NCBI GenBank assembly: GCA_033854735.1
Contig: JAWWPY010000431.1
Span: forward strand, 9,943-73,942
Source: JAWWPY01 sp033854735
GTDB taxonomy: Bacteria; Actinomycetota; Actinomycetes; Streptosporangiales; Streptosporangiaceae
Length of the DNA: 64,000 nt
Direction: 5' to 3'
Shown: piece by piece, positions 30,354-38,434 of the stretch
Layout: each line of letters begins with the position of its first letter
How positions within the stretch are numbered: position 1 is the first letter of the stretch
The notes under the pieces: model-generated
What the model was told of the DNA's origin: nothing
Database searches by the model: none
What the model saw: only the letters and a program-made list of their open reading frames with translations
Program-made: the position numbers and the translations under genes

Positions 30354-32994
30354 TCCGCAGGCCCCACTGCCGCAGGCACCACTGGCGCAGGCACCGCGAC
30401 GGGCGCTGGGCATTCCCGAGATGGCCCTGGTGGTCCTCGTCGGCGTGTCCGGCTCGGGCAAGTCCACGTTCGCGGGCCGCCACTTCGAGCCGTTCGAGGT
30501 GCTCTCCAGCGACTTCTGCCGCGGCCTGGTCTCCGGCGATGAGAACGACCAGGCCGCGACCCCTGACGCGTTCGACGTGCTGCACTACATCGCCAGCAAG
30601 CGGCTGGCCGCCGGGCGGCTGACTGTGGTGGACGCCACGAACGTGCAGCCCGAGGGCCGCAAGCAGCTCGTTGAGCTGGCCCGGTCCCATGACGTCCTCC
30701 CGGTGGCGATCGTGCTTGACCTTCCGGCCGACGTATGCGCGGCCAGGAACACCACGCGCCCACAACGGAACTTCGGCGCCCATGTCATCCGCCGCCAGCA
30801 TGACCAGCTGCGCCGGTCCCTGCGCTCACTCACCCGGGAAGGCTTCCGCAAGGTACACGTGCTGAAGAGCGTCGCGGAGATCGACTCGGCGGTGATCGTC
30901 CGGGAACGGCTGCTCACCGACTACCGGGACCGGACCGGGCCGTTCGACGTGATCGGCGACATCCACGGCTGCCGCGGCGAGCTGGAGGCCCTGCTCAGCC
31001 AGCTCGGGTACGTGATCGAGCGGGATCCTGACCGCCGGCCGACCGGCGCGGCCCATCCCCTCGGGCGCACCGCGGTCTTCCTGGGTGACCTGGTGGACCG
31101 CGGCCCTGACTCGCCCGGGGTGCTCCGCCTGGTGATGGGTATGGCCGACGCGGGACACGCCCTCGTGGTTCCGGGCAATCACGAGAACAAGCTGGTCCGG
31201 GCGCTGTCCGGGCGGAACGTGCAAGTCAGCCACGGGCTGGCCGAGACGCTCAGCCAACTCGCCGCGCAGCCCGAGGAGTTCCGCAAGCAGGTCGAGGCTT
31301 TCTGCCACGACCTGGTCTCCCATCTCGTCCTGGACGCCGGGCGGCTCGTTGTCGCGCACGCCGGGCTGAAGGAGTCCTACCACGGCCGGGCCTCCGGGCG
31401 GGTGCGCAGCTTCGCCCTGTACGGCGACACCACCGGGGAGACCGACGAGTTCGGGCTCCCCGTCCGCTACCCGTGGGCGAACGACTACCGGGGCAGCGCC
31501 ATGGTCCTGTACGGGCATACACCCACGCCAGAGCCGGAGTGGGTGAACAACACCATGTGCCTGGACACAGGCTGCGTTTTCGGCGGCCGGCTCACCGCGC
31601 TGCGCTATCCCGAGAGGGAGATCATCTCTGTCCCGGCCGAGCGCGTCTGGTACGAGCCGGCCCGGCCGTTCCGGGCCCCCGGTCAGCTGCCGGACGCGGA
31701 GTCTGCCGAAGCTGGCTCGGCGGCCGCCCGTGACCCCGGCATCCTGGATGTCGGCGACGTACTGGGCAAACGCGTTGTGGAGACCCGCCATCACGGGCGT
31801 GTCACCGTCCGCGAGGAAAACGCGGCGGGCGCCCTGGAAGTAATGAGCCGGTTCGCGATCGACCCACGCTGGCTGCTCTACCTGCCGCCGACCATGGCGC
31901 CGTGCGCGACGTCGGTCCTGCCGGACCTGCTCGAGCACCCGGCCGAAGCATTCGACGCCTACCGGGCCGACGGCATCGCGGAAGTCATCTGCGAGGAGAA
32001 GCACATGGGCTCCCGGGCCGTGGCCCTCGTCTGCCGCGACGAGGCCGCCGCCCGCCGCCGCTTCGGCGGGGCCGAGCCGACTGCGGGCGATTCCACTCCG
32101 GCCGGCGCCGTGTACACGCGCACCGGACGGCCGTTCTTCGGGCCCGTGCTGACCGGCGAATTGCTCGGTTCGCTGCGCGCGGCGGTCGGCGCCAGCGCCC
32201 TGTGGGGCGAACTGGACACTGACTGGCTACTGCTCGACTGCGAGCTGCTGCCCTGGTCGGCCAAGGCCGAGGCCCTCCTGCGGCATCAGTACGCCGCCGT
32301 CGGCGCGGCCGCGCGGGCCGCTCTGCCCGCCGCCACGGCGGCGCTGGAGCAGGCCCTGGAACGAGGCTCAGACGTCGCGCCGTTGCTCGACCGGGTGCGG
32401 AGCCGGGCCCGCAACGCGGACGCGTTCGCGGCCGCCTACCGGCGGTACTGCTGGCCCACCGACGGCCTGAACGGCATCCGGCTGGCCCCATTCCAGGTGC
32501 TCGCCACCGAGAACGCCACCTACCACGACCGTGATCACAGCTGGCACCTCGCACTCGCTGACCGGCTGGCGGCAGCCGCGCCGGGACTGATCACGACCAC
32601 CCGCCGCCTGCTCGTGGACACCACCGACCCGGGCTCCACGGCCGCCGGGGTGACCTGGTGGGAGGAACTCACGGCCAGCGGCGGCGAGGGCATGGTGGTC
32701 AAGCCGCACGCCAACCTGGCCCGGGCCCGGCGCGGGCTGGTCCAGCCGGGGATCAAGGTGCGGGGCCGCGAGTACCTGCGGATCATTTACGGCCCCGACT
32801 ACACCGACCCGGGGAACCTCAGCCGGCTCCGGCAGCGGAACCTGGGCCACAAGCGCTCGCTGGCGCAGCGCGAGTACGCCCTCGGACTCGAAGCGCTGGA
32901 AAGGGCGGCGCGGAAGGATCCGTTGTGGCGTGTGCATGAAGCGGTTTTCGCCGTCCTGGCCCTCGAATCGGAGCCGGTAGACCCGCGGCTGTGA
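30346..32994 (+). CDS. pnkp: polynucleotide kinase-phosphatase-ligase Pnkp
   Basis: 882 residues from an ATG inside the end of hen1. Three domains: a kinase with P-loop VLVGVSGSGKSTFA (about residues 28-41), a metallophosphatase with VIGDIHGCRGEL, LGDLVDRGPDS and VPGNHENKLVRA, and a C-terminal nucleotidyl transferase with EEKHMGSRAVAL, whose Lys takes AMP, plus GGEGMVVKPH. It heals 2',3'-cyclic phosphate and 5'-OH ends of cut RNA and, with Hen1, seals them. The N terminus has a 15-bp repeat coding PQAPL. The locus is complete. Confidence 0.95.
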   Translation: MADPQAPLPQAPLAQAPRRALGIPEMALVVLVGVSGSGKSTFAGRHFEPFEVLSSDFCRGLVSGDENDQAATPDAFDVLHYIASKRLAAGRLTVVDATNVQPEGRKQLVELARSHDVLPVAIVLDLPADVCAARNTTRPQRNFGAHVIRRQHDQLRRSLRSLTREGFRKVHVLKSVAEIDSAVIVRERLLTDYRDRTGPFDVIGDIHGCRGELEALLSQLGYVIERDPDRRPTGAAHPLGRTAVFLGDLVDRGPDSPGVLRLVMGMADAGHALVVPGNHENKLVRALSGRNVQVSHGLAETLSQLAAQPEEFRKQVEAFCHDLVSHLVLDAGRLVVAHAGLKESYHGRASGRVRSFALYGDTTGETDEFGLPVRYPWANDYRGSAMVLYGHTPTPEPEWVNNTMCLDTGCVFGGRLTALRYPEREIISVPAERVWYEPARPFRAPGQLPDAESAEAGSAAARDPGILDVGDVLGKRVVETRHHGRVTVREENAAGALEVMSRFAIDPRWLLYLPPTMAPCATSVLPDLLEHPAEAFDAYRADGIAEVICEEKHMGSRAVALVCRDEAAARRRFGGAEPTAGDSTPAGAVYTRTGRPFFGPVLTGELLGSLRAAVGASALWGELDTDWLLLDCELLPWSAKAEALLRHQYAAVGAAARAALPAATAALEQALERGSDVAPLLDRVRSRARNADAFAAAYRRYCWPTDGLNGIRLAPFQVLATENATYHDRDHSWHLALADRLAAAAPGLITTTRRLLVDTTDPGSTAAGVTWWEELTASGGEGMVVKPHANLARARRGLVQPGIKVRGREYLRIIYGPDYTDPGNLSRLRQRNLGHKRSLAQREYALGLEALERAARKDPLWRVHEAVFAVLALESEPVDPRL
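30355..30399 (+). repeat. 15-bp coding tandem repeat in pnkp
   Basis: Three units (30355-30369, 30370-30384, 30385-30399) of about CCGCAGGCACCACTG encode PQAPLPQAPLAQAPR at the extreme N terminus, ahead of the kinase domain. Confidence 0.85.
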
Positions 32995-33027
32995 CCGCGG
33001 CGCACCGACGTTCGGCCGGAAGACGGG

Positions 33028-34743
33028 TCAGTTCCGGGCTGGTGCTGGGCGGGTGGTGCGGTGCGGGCGGGCGAAGCCGTCGCCGACCTCGGCCGCGAGC
33101 GCCAGGTAGGCGTCGGCCGTGGCCCGGTTCAGCTGGAGCAGATCGACCTCGGCGCCCTCCTCGAGGTGCGGGTCGTAGGGGATCCGCACCACGGCCCGGG
33201 ACCGCGCGGCGAAGTGCTGCTCCAGCCGTTCCATGTCCACCGTGCTCTTGCTGCGCGGCCTGATGACGGACAGCACGACCACGGCCTGGCGGACGAGGTC
33301 GCCGTAACCATGCGCCTGGAGCCAGTCGAGCGTCGCGCTCGCGCTCCGGGCGCCATCCACCGAGGGCGAGCTGACCAGGACGATCTGGTCCGCCAGGCGC
33401 AGAACGCCCGCCATGGCGGAATGCAGCAGGCCCGTCCCGCAGTCGGCCAGGCAGATCGAGTAGTAGTGCTCAAGGACCTGGGCGACCTCGTAGTAGTCCT
33501 CCTCGCTGAACGCGACCGACACAGTGGGGTCACGATCGGAGGCGAGGATCTCGAGCCTGCTCGCGGCCTGGGTGGTGAACCCGCGCACGTCGGCGTAGCG
33601 CTGGATCTGGTCCCGCTCGTTCAGCAGGTCCCGGACGGTGGCGGCCGTCTCCAGCCGCAGCTTGTCGGACAGCGTGCCGCGATCGGGGTTGGCGTCGACG
33701 GCGATGACCCGGTCGCCGCGCACCGAGGCCAGCGTGGCTCCCAGGGCCACCGTGGTCGTGGTCTTGCCGACGCCGCCTTTCAGGCTCAATACGGCTACCC
33801 GGTGGTGCCCGGTGCTGACCGGGGTGCGGGCCCGGCCGGTCAGCTCACGCCGCCGCAGTTCCGCTCCTGACTGGGGGGCCCGGATGAGGCCGCCGGTGCC
33901 CCGGTAGACCGCACGGCGCCAGCCACCCGAGGGCGCCTTGTGCCTGCCGCGCAACAGGACATCCGCGGTGAGGCTGTCAGCTGTCACGCTGGTCCGCGTC
34001 CCGCCGTGCGGCCAGGCCGCGGGTTCCTGCACAGCGGGTTCCTGCACAGCGGGTTCCTGCCCAGCGGGTTCCTGAACTGGGAGCGCCTCCGGGGAAGGAA
34101 CCGGTTCGGGCTCGGCGGGCGCCCGTGACTGAAGTTCAGCCAGGGTCTCGGAGCGCGGCTCAGCCCAGGACTCTTTCCCCGCCCCGGACGCTGTCCCAGC
34201 CTCGGCCTCCGGAGGCTCAGCGGGAGCGTACGGTACCTCCCACGGCTCAGCCGGAGGACCGGCCCCGGGGTCGGGCGGCTGCTCCTGCTGCTGGTGATCA
34301 GCCGGGGCGTAGGACATCTGCTGCGGCCAGGACCGCGCATCCGGGACCACTGGCGCGTACGGGGTCACCTGGGGGCCCGCGGAGCCGGACGTTTCGGCTG
34401 GCCCGTAGTCATCGCCCGTGTCGTAGTACTCCGCCGTGTCATATCCGCCGGCCGGCCCGTAGGCGTCGGCCGTGTCATATCCGCCCGGTGCCCCATACGC
34501 GGCCGACGGGCCGTAACCGGCGGGCTGCTGCGGATACGCGGGCTCGGGGCTTGGTGCGCGGGTGCCGAACGGCGGCTGCAAGCCGGAGGAACCCGGTAAG
34601 CCGGAGGCGGGCCAGCCGAACGGGCTTGCCCCAGCGTTCCCATCATCCCCGCGCCGGGCGTCATCGGCTCCAGGCCCAGACGTCCGGGACTCGAGTCGGC
34701 CGGGCTCGCCAGCGGCCGTCTGGTCCTGGTCGTCATCGGCCAA
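33028..34743 (-). CDS. MinD/ParA-like ATPase with long disordered N terminus
   Basis: 571 residues. The first 300 are Pro/Gln/Tyr-rich with short repeats (PAGYGPSAAYGAPGGYDTAD, QEPAVQEPAV), like the actinobacterial MinD-like proteins near ESX secretion genes. The C-terminal 260 residues are the deviant Walker ATPase: VAVLSLKGGVGKTTTTVAL, VIAVDANPDRGTLSDKL and ICLADCGTGLLHSAM, RADQIVLVSSPSV-like segment. It probably positions a membrane or secretion complex by ATP-dependent dimerisation. No ESX genes are visible in the window. Contains a 15-bp array. Confidence 0.8.
   Translation of the reverse strand: MADDDQDQTAAGEPGRLESRTSGPGADDARRGDDGNAGASPFGWPASGLPGSSGLQPPFGTRAPSPEPAYPQQPAGYGPSAAYGAPGGYDTADAYGPAGGYDTAEYYDTGDDYGPAETSGSAGPQVTPYAPVVPDARSWPQQMSYAPADHQQQEQPPDPGAGPPAEPWEVPYAPAEPPEAEAGTASGAGKESWAEPRSETLAELQSRAPAEPEPVPSPEALPVQEPAGQEPAVQEPAVQEPAAWPHGGTRTSVTADSLTADVLLRGRHKAPSGGWRRAVYRGTGGLIRAPQSGAELRRRELTGRARTPVSTGHHRVAVLSLKGGVGKTTTTVALGATLASVRGDRVIAVDANPDRGTLSDKLRLETAATVRDLLNERDQIQRYADVRGFTTQAASRLEILASDRDPTVSVAFSEEDYYEVAQVLEHYYSICLADCGTGLLHSAMAGVLRLADQIVLVSSPSVDGARSASATLDWLQAHGYGDLVRQAVVVLSVIRPRSKSTVDMERLEQHFAARSRAVVRIPYDPHLEEGAEVDLLQLNRATADAYLALAAEVGDGFARPHRTTRPAPARN
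34021..34080 (-). repeat. 15-bp coding tandem repeat in the MinD-like gene
   Basis: Four units of about GGGTTCCTGCACAGC (34021-34035, 34036-34050, 34051-34065, 34066-34080) encode repeated QEPAV in the disordered N-terminal region. Confidence 0.9.
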
Positions 34744-34972
34744 GGTCGTTCCCCTCAGCTCTCATCAGTAGGAGAATGGCGTGCCCGAAAGCCCGGATGA
34801 GTGCCTCAAGCCGAAGCCTAGGCCACCCGGATACCGGCAGCACACCCCCGGAAACGAATTGCTACCCGGAGTCGGCCGCCGTGTGGGCAAGATCCTGCTG
34901 GTCAATTGATTGCGGGGCATCGTGAGCGGCCCCGCGACACAGGCACTCAGTGGAAGGGGCAAGACTAGGACC

Positions 34973-35515
34973 ATGGATGACCCGAGAAACGCCGAAGCGG
35001 ACCCGGCCGGCCGGGTGGTCGTGGTTGGTCCCGACGGGATCCCTACCGACGGCGGCGCCGCCGAGTCAGGCGGCGAGCGTCCCGTGATCGAGATGGTGGA
35101 GCAGCCGGCCAAGGTGATGCGGATCGGCAGCATGATCCGCCAGCTGCTCGACGAGGTCAGGGCCGCGCCACTGGACGAGAAGAGCCGGGCGAGGCTCAAG
35201 GAGATACACCAGAGTTCGATCAAGGAACTCGAGGATGGGCTGGCTACCGAACTGGTCGACGAACTCGAGCGGCTGTCACTGCCTTTCGCCGAGGACGAAG
35301 TGCCCAGTGAGGCCGAACTCCGGGTGGCTCAGGCGCAGCTCGTCGGCTGGCTGGAGGGCCTTTTCCACGGCATCCAGACCACGCTGTTCGCGCAGCAGAT
35401 GGCGGCCAGGGCGCAGCTTGAGCAGATGCGGCGGGCGCTGCCCCCGGGAATGATGCCCGGCGCTGCAGAGGATGGCGCGCCGCAGCAGCAGCGCTCGTCG
35501 GGCCCCTACCTGTAA
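34973..35515 (+). CDS. bpa: bacterial proteasome activator Bpa
   Basis: 180 residues from the ATG at 34973. Residues 40-150 form four helices (VIEMVEQPAKVMRIGSMIRQ ... RLKEIHQSSIKELEDGLATE ... LFHGIQTTLFAQQMAARAQL). The protein ends SSGPYL, matching the GQYL-type tail that docks on the 20S proteasome. Bpa rings open the gate without ATP and let unfolded proteins enter. No proteasome subunit gene is near. It is divergent from the MinD-like gene. Confidence 0.92.
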   Translation: MDDPRNAEADPAGRVVVVGPDGIPTDGGAAESGGERPVIEMVEQPAKVMRIGSMIRQLLDEVRAAPLDEKSRARLKEIHQSSIKELEDGLATELVDELERLSLPFAEDEVPSEAELRVAQAQLVGWLEGLFHGIQTTLFAQQMAARAQLEQMRRALPPGMMPGAAEDGAPQQQRSSGPYL

Positions 35516-35530
35516 GGTCGTCCCCCGCTG

Positions 35531-35620
35531 GTGCCTCGCAGGCTTGTGTCCTGCCCGCCCGTGCCCCGCAGGCTTGTGCCCCGCCCGCCTGTGCCTTGCC
35601 CGCCTGTGCCTCGCCGGGCC
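35531..35620. repeat. 15-bp tandem array between convergent bpa and pheA
   Basis: At least six units beginning GTGCC (35531-35545, 35546-35560, 35561-35575, 35576-35590, 35591-35605, 35606-35620), drifting further to about 35660. It begins 15 bp after the bpa stop and fills the gap to the pheA stop. Confidence 0.85.
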
Positions 35621-35680
35621 CGTGCCCTCCTGCCTGCGTTCTGCCTGCCTGTGCCCCCCTGGCCCGTGACGTCAGGCGGC

Positions 35681-36613
35681 CTATACCCGGCCGTAACGCA
35701 GCCGGGCCAGCCAGGCGGCCGCCTGCGCGAACTCCGCGTCCGATGTGCCCTGGCGCACCTGGGTCCGGCCGCCGTCGTGGCGCGGATAGCTGCCCAGGAA
35801 CCTGACCTGGGCACAAACCCTGCGCAGGCCCATCATCGCCTCGCCCACCCTGGCGTCGTCGACGTGCCCCTCGCAGTCGATGGAGAAGCAGTACCGGCCA
35901 AGGCCGTCCCCGGTCGGCCGGGACTCTATGCGGGTCAGGTTGATGCCGCGCACGGCGAACTCGGTGAGAATCTCCATCAGTGCACCTGGGTGATCTTCAG
36001 CCAGGAACGCCACCAGCGATGTCCGATCGGCGCCGGTGACCGCGGGCGGGGGTCCCGGCCGACTCACCACGACAAAGCGGGTCACCGCGTCCGCCCGGTC
36101 CTGCACATCACGGGCGAGCACGGCGAGGCCGTAGGTGTCCGCCGCGAATGACCCGGCCAGAGCGGCATCGATCTCGCCATCGGCAGCCTGCCGCGCCGCC
36201 TCCGCGTTGGACGAGGCCTGCCGCCAGGCGGCATCGGGCAGATGCTCGGCGAGCCACTGCCGGCACTGCGGCTGGGCCTGTGGGTGGCCGCCCACCGTCT
36301 TGATGTCCGCGATCTCGATCCCGGGCCGCGCCAGCAGTGCGAAGGCCACAGGTAGCAGGATCTCCGCGCGGATGACCAGATCTGTTCCCGTGGCGAGCTC
36401 ATCCAGGGTCGCAGTGACCGCGCCCTCTACCGAGTTCTCGATGGGCACGACGCCGCGCTCGACCGCAGCGGTGCGTACGGCCTCAAGCGTGGCCTGGATG
36501 GTCACGCACGGGATGGCTTCCACGTCCAGCCCGCTGGCGAATGCGCGCAGCGCCGCCTCCGTGAAGGTGCCCTCGGGGCCCAGGTAGGCATACCGGTCTG
36601 GCATGACCTTCAT
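35681..36613 (-). CDS. pheA: prephenate dehydratase
   Basis: 310 residues from the ATG at 36613; the in-frame part upstream (LAVTGLAVTG) is only translated tandem repeat. RYAYLGPEGTFTEAALRAFA is the family start. VVPIENSVEGAVTATLDELA contains the catalytic region, and AVLARDVQDRADAVTRFVVV the conserved TRF. The C-terminal ACT domain (SLVAFLAEDHPGALMEILTE, FSIDCEGHVDD) gives allosteric control by phenylalanine. It converts prephenate to phenylpyruvate. Confidence 0.94.
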   Translation of the reverse strand: MKVMPDRYAYLGPEGTFTEAALRAFASGLDVEAIPCVTIQATLEAVRTAAVERGVVPIENSVEGAVTATLDELATGTDLVIRAEILLPVAFALLARPGIEIADIKTVGGHPQAQPQCRQWLAEHLPDAAWRQASSNAEAARQAADGEIDAALAGSFAADTYGLAVLARDVQDRADAVTRFVVVSRPGPPPAVTGADRTSLVAFLAEDHPGALMEILTEFAVRGINLTRIESRPTGDGLGRYCFSIDCEGHVDDARVGEAMMGLRRVCAQVRFLGSYPRHDGGRTQVRQGTSDAEFAQAAAWLARLRYGRV

Positions 36614-36620
36614 GATGCCA

Positions 36621-36744
36621 GTCACCGCGAGGCCCGTCACCGCGAGGCCGTCACCGCGAGGCCCGTTCACCGGGAAGCCCGTTCACCGCCATGCCAGTTC
36701 ACCGCCATGCCAGTTCACGGCCATGCCAGTTCACCGCCCCGCCG
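36621..36744. repeat. 14-16-bp tandem array upstream of pheA
   Basis: Eight units: three of GTCACCGCGAGGCC(C) (36621-36664), then GTTCACCGGGAAGCCC and three of GTTCACCGCCATGCCA (36681-36728, one base changed in the last), and a variant at 36729-36744. It starts 7 bp before the pheA start codon, so it lies in its leader or promoter. Confidence 0.85.
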
Positions 36745-36919
36745 CCTGGAGTGCGAACGGCAGCGTTGTGGGCGTTGCTGTCGTGGGGGGCGGCACCGGA
36801 GTGGGCATTGCTGTCGTTGGCGGCGGGGGCCGCGCCGCCCCGGGCTGCCCGGGCCCACACCGGCGATGACGAACCCCGTCGTGCGGGTCGCCGAACTTGC
36901 TCAGCGCGCTCGGCATTGA

Positions 36920-36937
36920 TATCGTGATATCACGATA
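36920..36937. promoter_or_regulatory. 18-bp perfect palindrome before the RHH gene
   Basis: TATCGTGATATCACGATA, a perfect palindrome 15 bp before the GTG start of the ribbon-helix-helix gene. This is the usual form of an operator for RHH antitoxins, so autoregulation is likely. Confidence 0.7.
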
Positions 36938-36952
36938 GCTGAAGGCGGACCG

Positions 36953-37174
36953 GTGCGAACCAAGAACATGGTGCTGAGGCTCGACCCGGCGCTGGCGGAA
37001 CAGCTAGAAGCGGTCGCCGAGGTCGAGCGCCGGTCGGTGTCCGATGTGGTGCGCGAGGCGATCACCGCGCTCGTCGAGGCGCGGCGGGGAGACGAGCGGT
37101 TCATCCGGCTGCTCGAAGACAATCTGGCCCGGCACCGGCGCATCCTCGACATGATGCGGGACGAGCCGCTATGA
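36953..37174 (+). CDS. CopG-like ribbon-helix-helix protein (antitoxin type)
   Basis: 73 residues. NMVLRLDPALAEQLEAVAEV is the RHH strand and first helix, and RRSVSDVVREAITALVEARR the second helix. GTG start follows GAAGGCGG. RHH antitoxins bind palindromic operators as dimers, and one is seen upstream. The gene overlaps the next by 4 bp (ATGA), as antitoxin and toxin genes do. The next product is a Doc-like fusion, so this is inferred to be its partner. Confidence 0.8.
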   Translation: MRTKNMVLRLDPALAEQLEAVAEVERRSVSDVVREAITALVEARRGDERFIRLLEDNLARHRRILDMMRDEPL

Positions 37175-38421
37175 GGCCGCTCGAGCTGCCTGACCTGGTG
37201 CTCATCGCAGCGAAGACCCTGGGCCTGGACACTGGGGCCACCCTGGACCTGCTGGACACGGACGCCGCCGAGGCCGCCCTCGCCGAGACGCGGCCGGGCA
37301 ACGGCGACGCCGAGCCAGCCATCACCGAACTGGCCAGCACCAGCCCAGGCAGCACCGGCCCAGGCAGCACCGGCCCAGGCAGGTTCGCTGCCGAGTTGCT
37401 GCACGCGCTGATCCGGCACCGCCCGTTCCGTCACGGCAACGACCAAGTCGCGATCATGGCCATGGTGCAATGCCTGGCCGTCAACGGCTGGCGGGCCGAA
37501 CTGGGGCCGCCCAAGGCGGTCCGGGCCGTCATCACCGAGGTAGCGGCGGGACGCCTTCCGGCCACCGAACTGGCGGCGTGGCTGTCACCCCGGCTCTTCC
37601 CCTATCCCGAACCAGTTGTCAGGGAGGCACCCATGCACGGATGGCGTCCCGGCCGAGGAAGGCCCCGTCAGGCCAACGGGATGCTCGATCGAATGACAGC
37701 CAGGGCTCGAGAAGTGATCATCGCGGCGCAGGACGAGGCGCGGGCCCTCCACCACAACTACATCGGTACCGAGCACATCCTGCTCGGCCTGGTCAAAGAC
37801 GGCGATGGGGTAGCGGGCCGGGCTCTCGACGCGCTGGGGATCAGCCTGGATGCCGTCCGGCAGCAGGTCCTCGAGATCATCGGCGAGGGCAGGCAGGCCC
37901 CGGCCGGGCACATACCCTTCACTCCGCGCGGTAAGAAGGTGCTTGACCTGGCACTTCGCGAGGCCATGCAACTTGACCACCTCTACATCGGCACCGAGCA
38001 CATCCTGCTTGGCCTGGTCAAAGAGGGTGACGGGGTCGCGTTCCAGATCCTGACCCGGCTCGGCGCCGACCACGCCCGGGTCAGGGAGCAGGTCCTGGGA
38101 TTGCTGGCCGATATCGCACAGCCGCGCAACGAATCCGTCCCCCCCGCAATCCGCGACTATGACGTGCAGATCGCCCAGGCGAGGCAGGAGAAAGATGCGG
38201 CGATCGACGCACAGGACTTCGACCGGGCGGCCGCATTGCGCGCCAGCGAGAAACAGTTGCTGGCCGAACGGGACCGCATGACCGCGGCACGGTCGGCAGG
38301 TGCTGATGTCGTGGCCCTGGGCCAGGAAGTAGACCGGCTCCGCCATGAGATCCGCCGGCTGCAAGGCATGCTGCGACGGCACGGCGTCGAGCCCGGAGAC
38401 GTCGACCAGCAAAGCGCCTGA
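37171..38421 (+). CDS. fusion: degenerate Doc/Fic domain + ClpC-type N domains + UVR motif
   Basis: 416 residues. Residues 1-142 align with Doc-type toxins (ELPDLVLIAAKTLGLD; FAAELLHALIRHRPFRHGND; CLAVNGWRAE), but the HPFxDGNKR core reads RPFRHGNDQ: catalytic His, the acidic residue, Lys and Arg are replaced, so it is likely inactive. Residues 173-312 are two Clp_N repeats nearly as in ClpC (HHNYIGTEHILLGLVKDGDG; PAGHIPFTPRGKKVLDLALR). Residues 331-370 form a UVR coiled-coil motif (AIDAQDFDRAAALRASEKQL). The AAA+ modules of ClpC are absent. Residues 56-70 are a 15-bp repeat. An ATG at 37633 (residue 155) follows GGGAGG by 6 nt and could yield the ClpN-UVR part alone. It may act as a Clp decoy or adaptor. 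Confidence 0.75.
   Translation: MRPLELPDLVLIAAKTLGLDTGATLDLLDTDAAEAALAETRPGNGDAEPAITELASTSPGSTGPGSTGPGRFAAELLHALIRHRPFRHGNDQVAIMAMVQCLAVNGWRAELGPPKAVRAVITEVAAGRLPATELAAWLSPRLFPYPEPVVREAPMHGWRPGRGRPRQANGMLDRMTARAREVIIAAQDEARALHHNYIGTEHILLGLVKDGDGVAGRALDALGISLDAVRQQVLEIIGEGRQAPAGHIPFTPRGKKVLDLALREAMQLDHLYIGTEHILLGLVKEGDGVAFQILTRLGADHARVREQVLGLLADIAQPRNESVPPAIRDYDVQIAQARQEKDAAIDAQDFDRAAALRASEKQLLAERDRMTAARSAGADVVALGQEVDRLRHEIRRLQGMLRRHGVEPGDVDQQSA
37336..37380 (+). repeat. 15-bp coding tandem repeat in the Doc-like domain
   Basis: Three units of AGCACCGGCCCAGGC (37336-37350, 37351-37365, 37366-37380; first differs at one base) encode STSPG, STGPG, STGPG. Confidence 0.9.
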
Positions 38422-38434
38422 CCGGGGATGCGCC

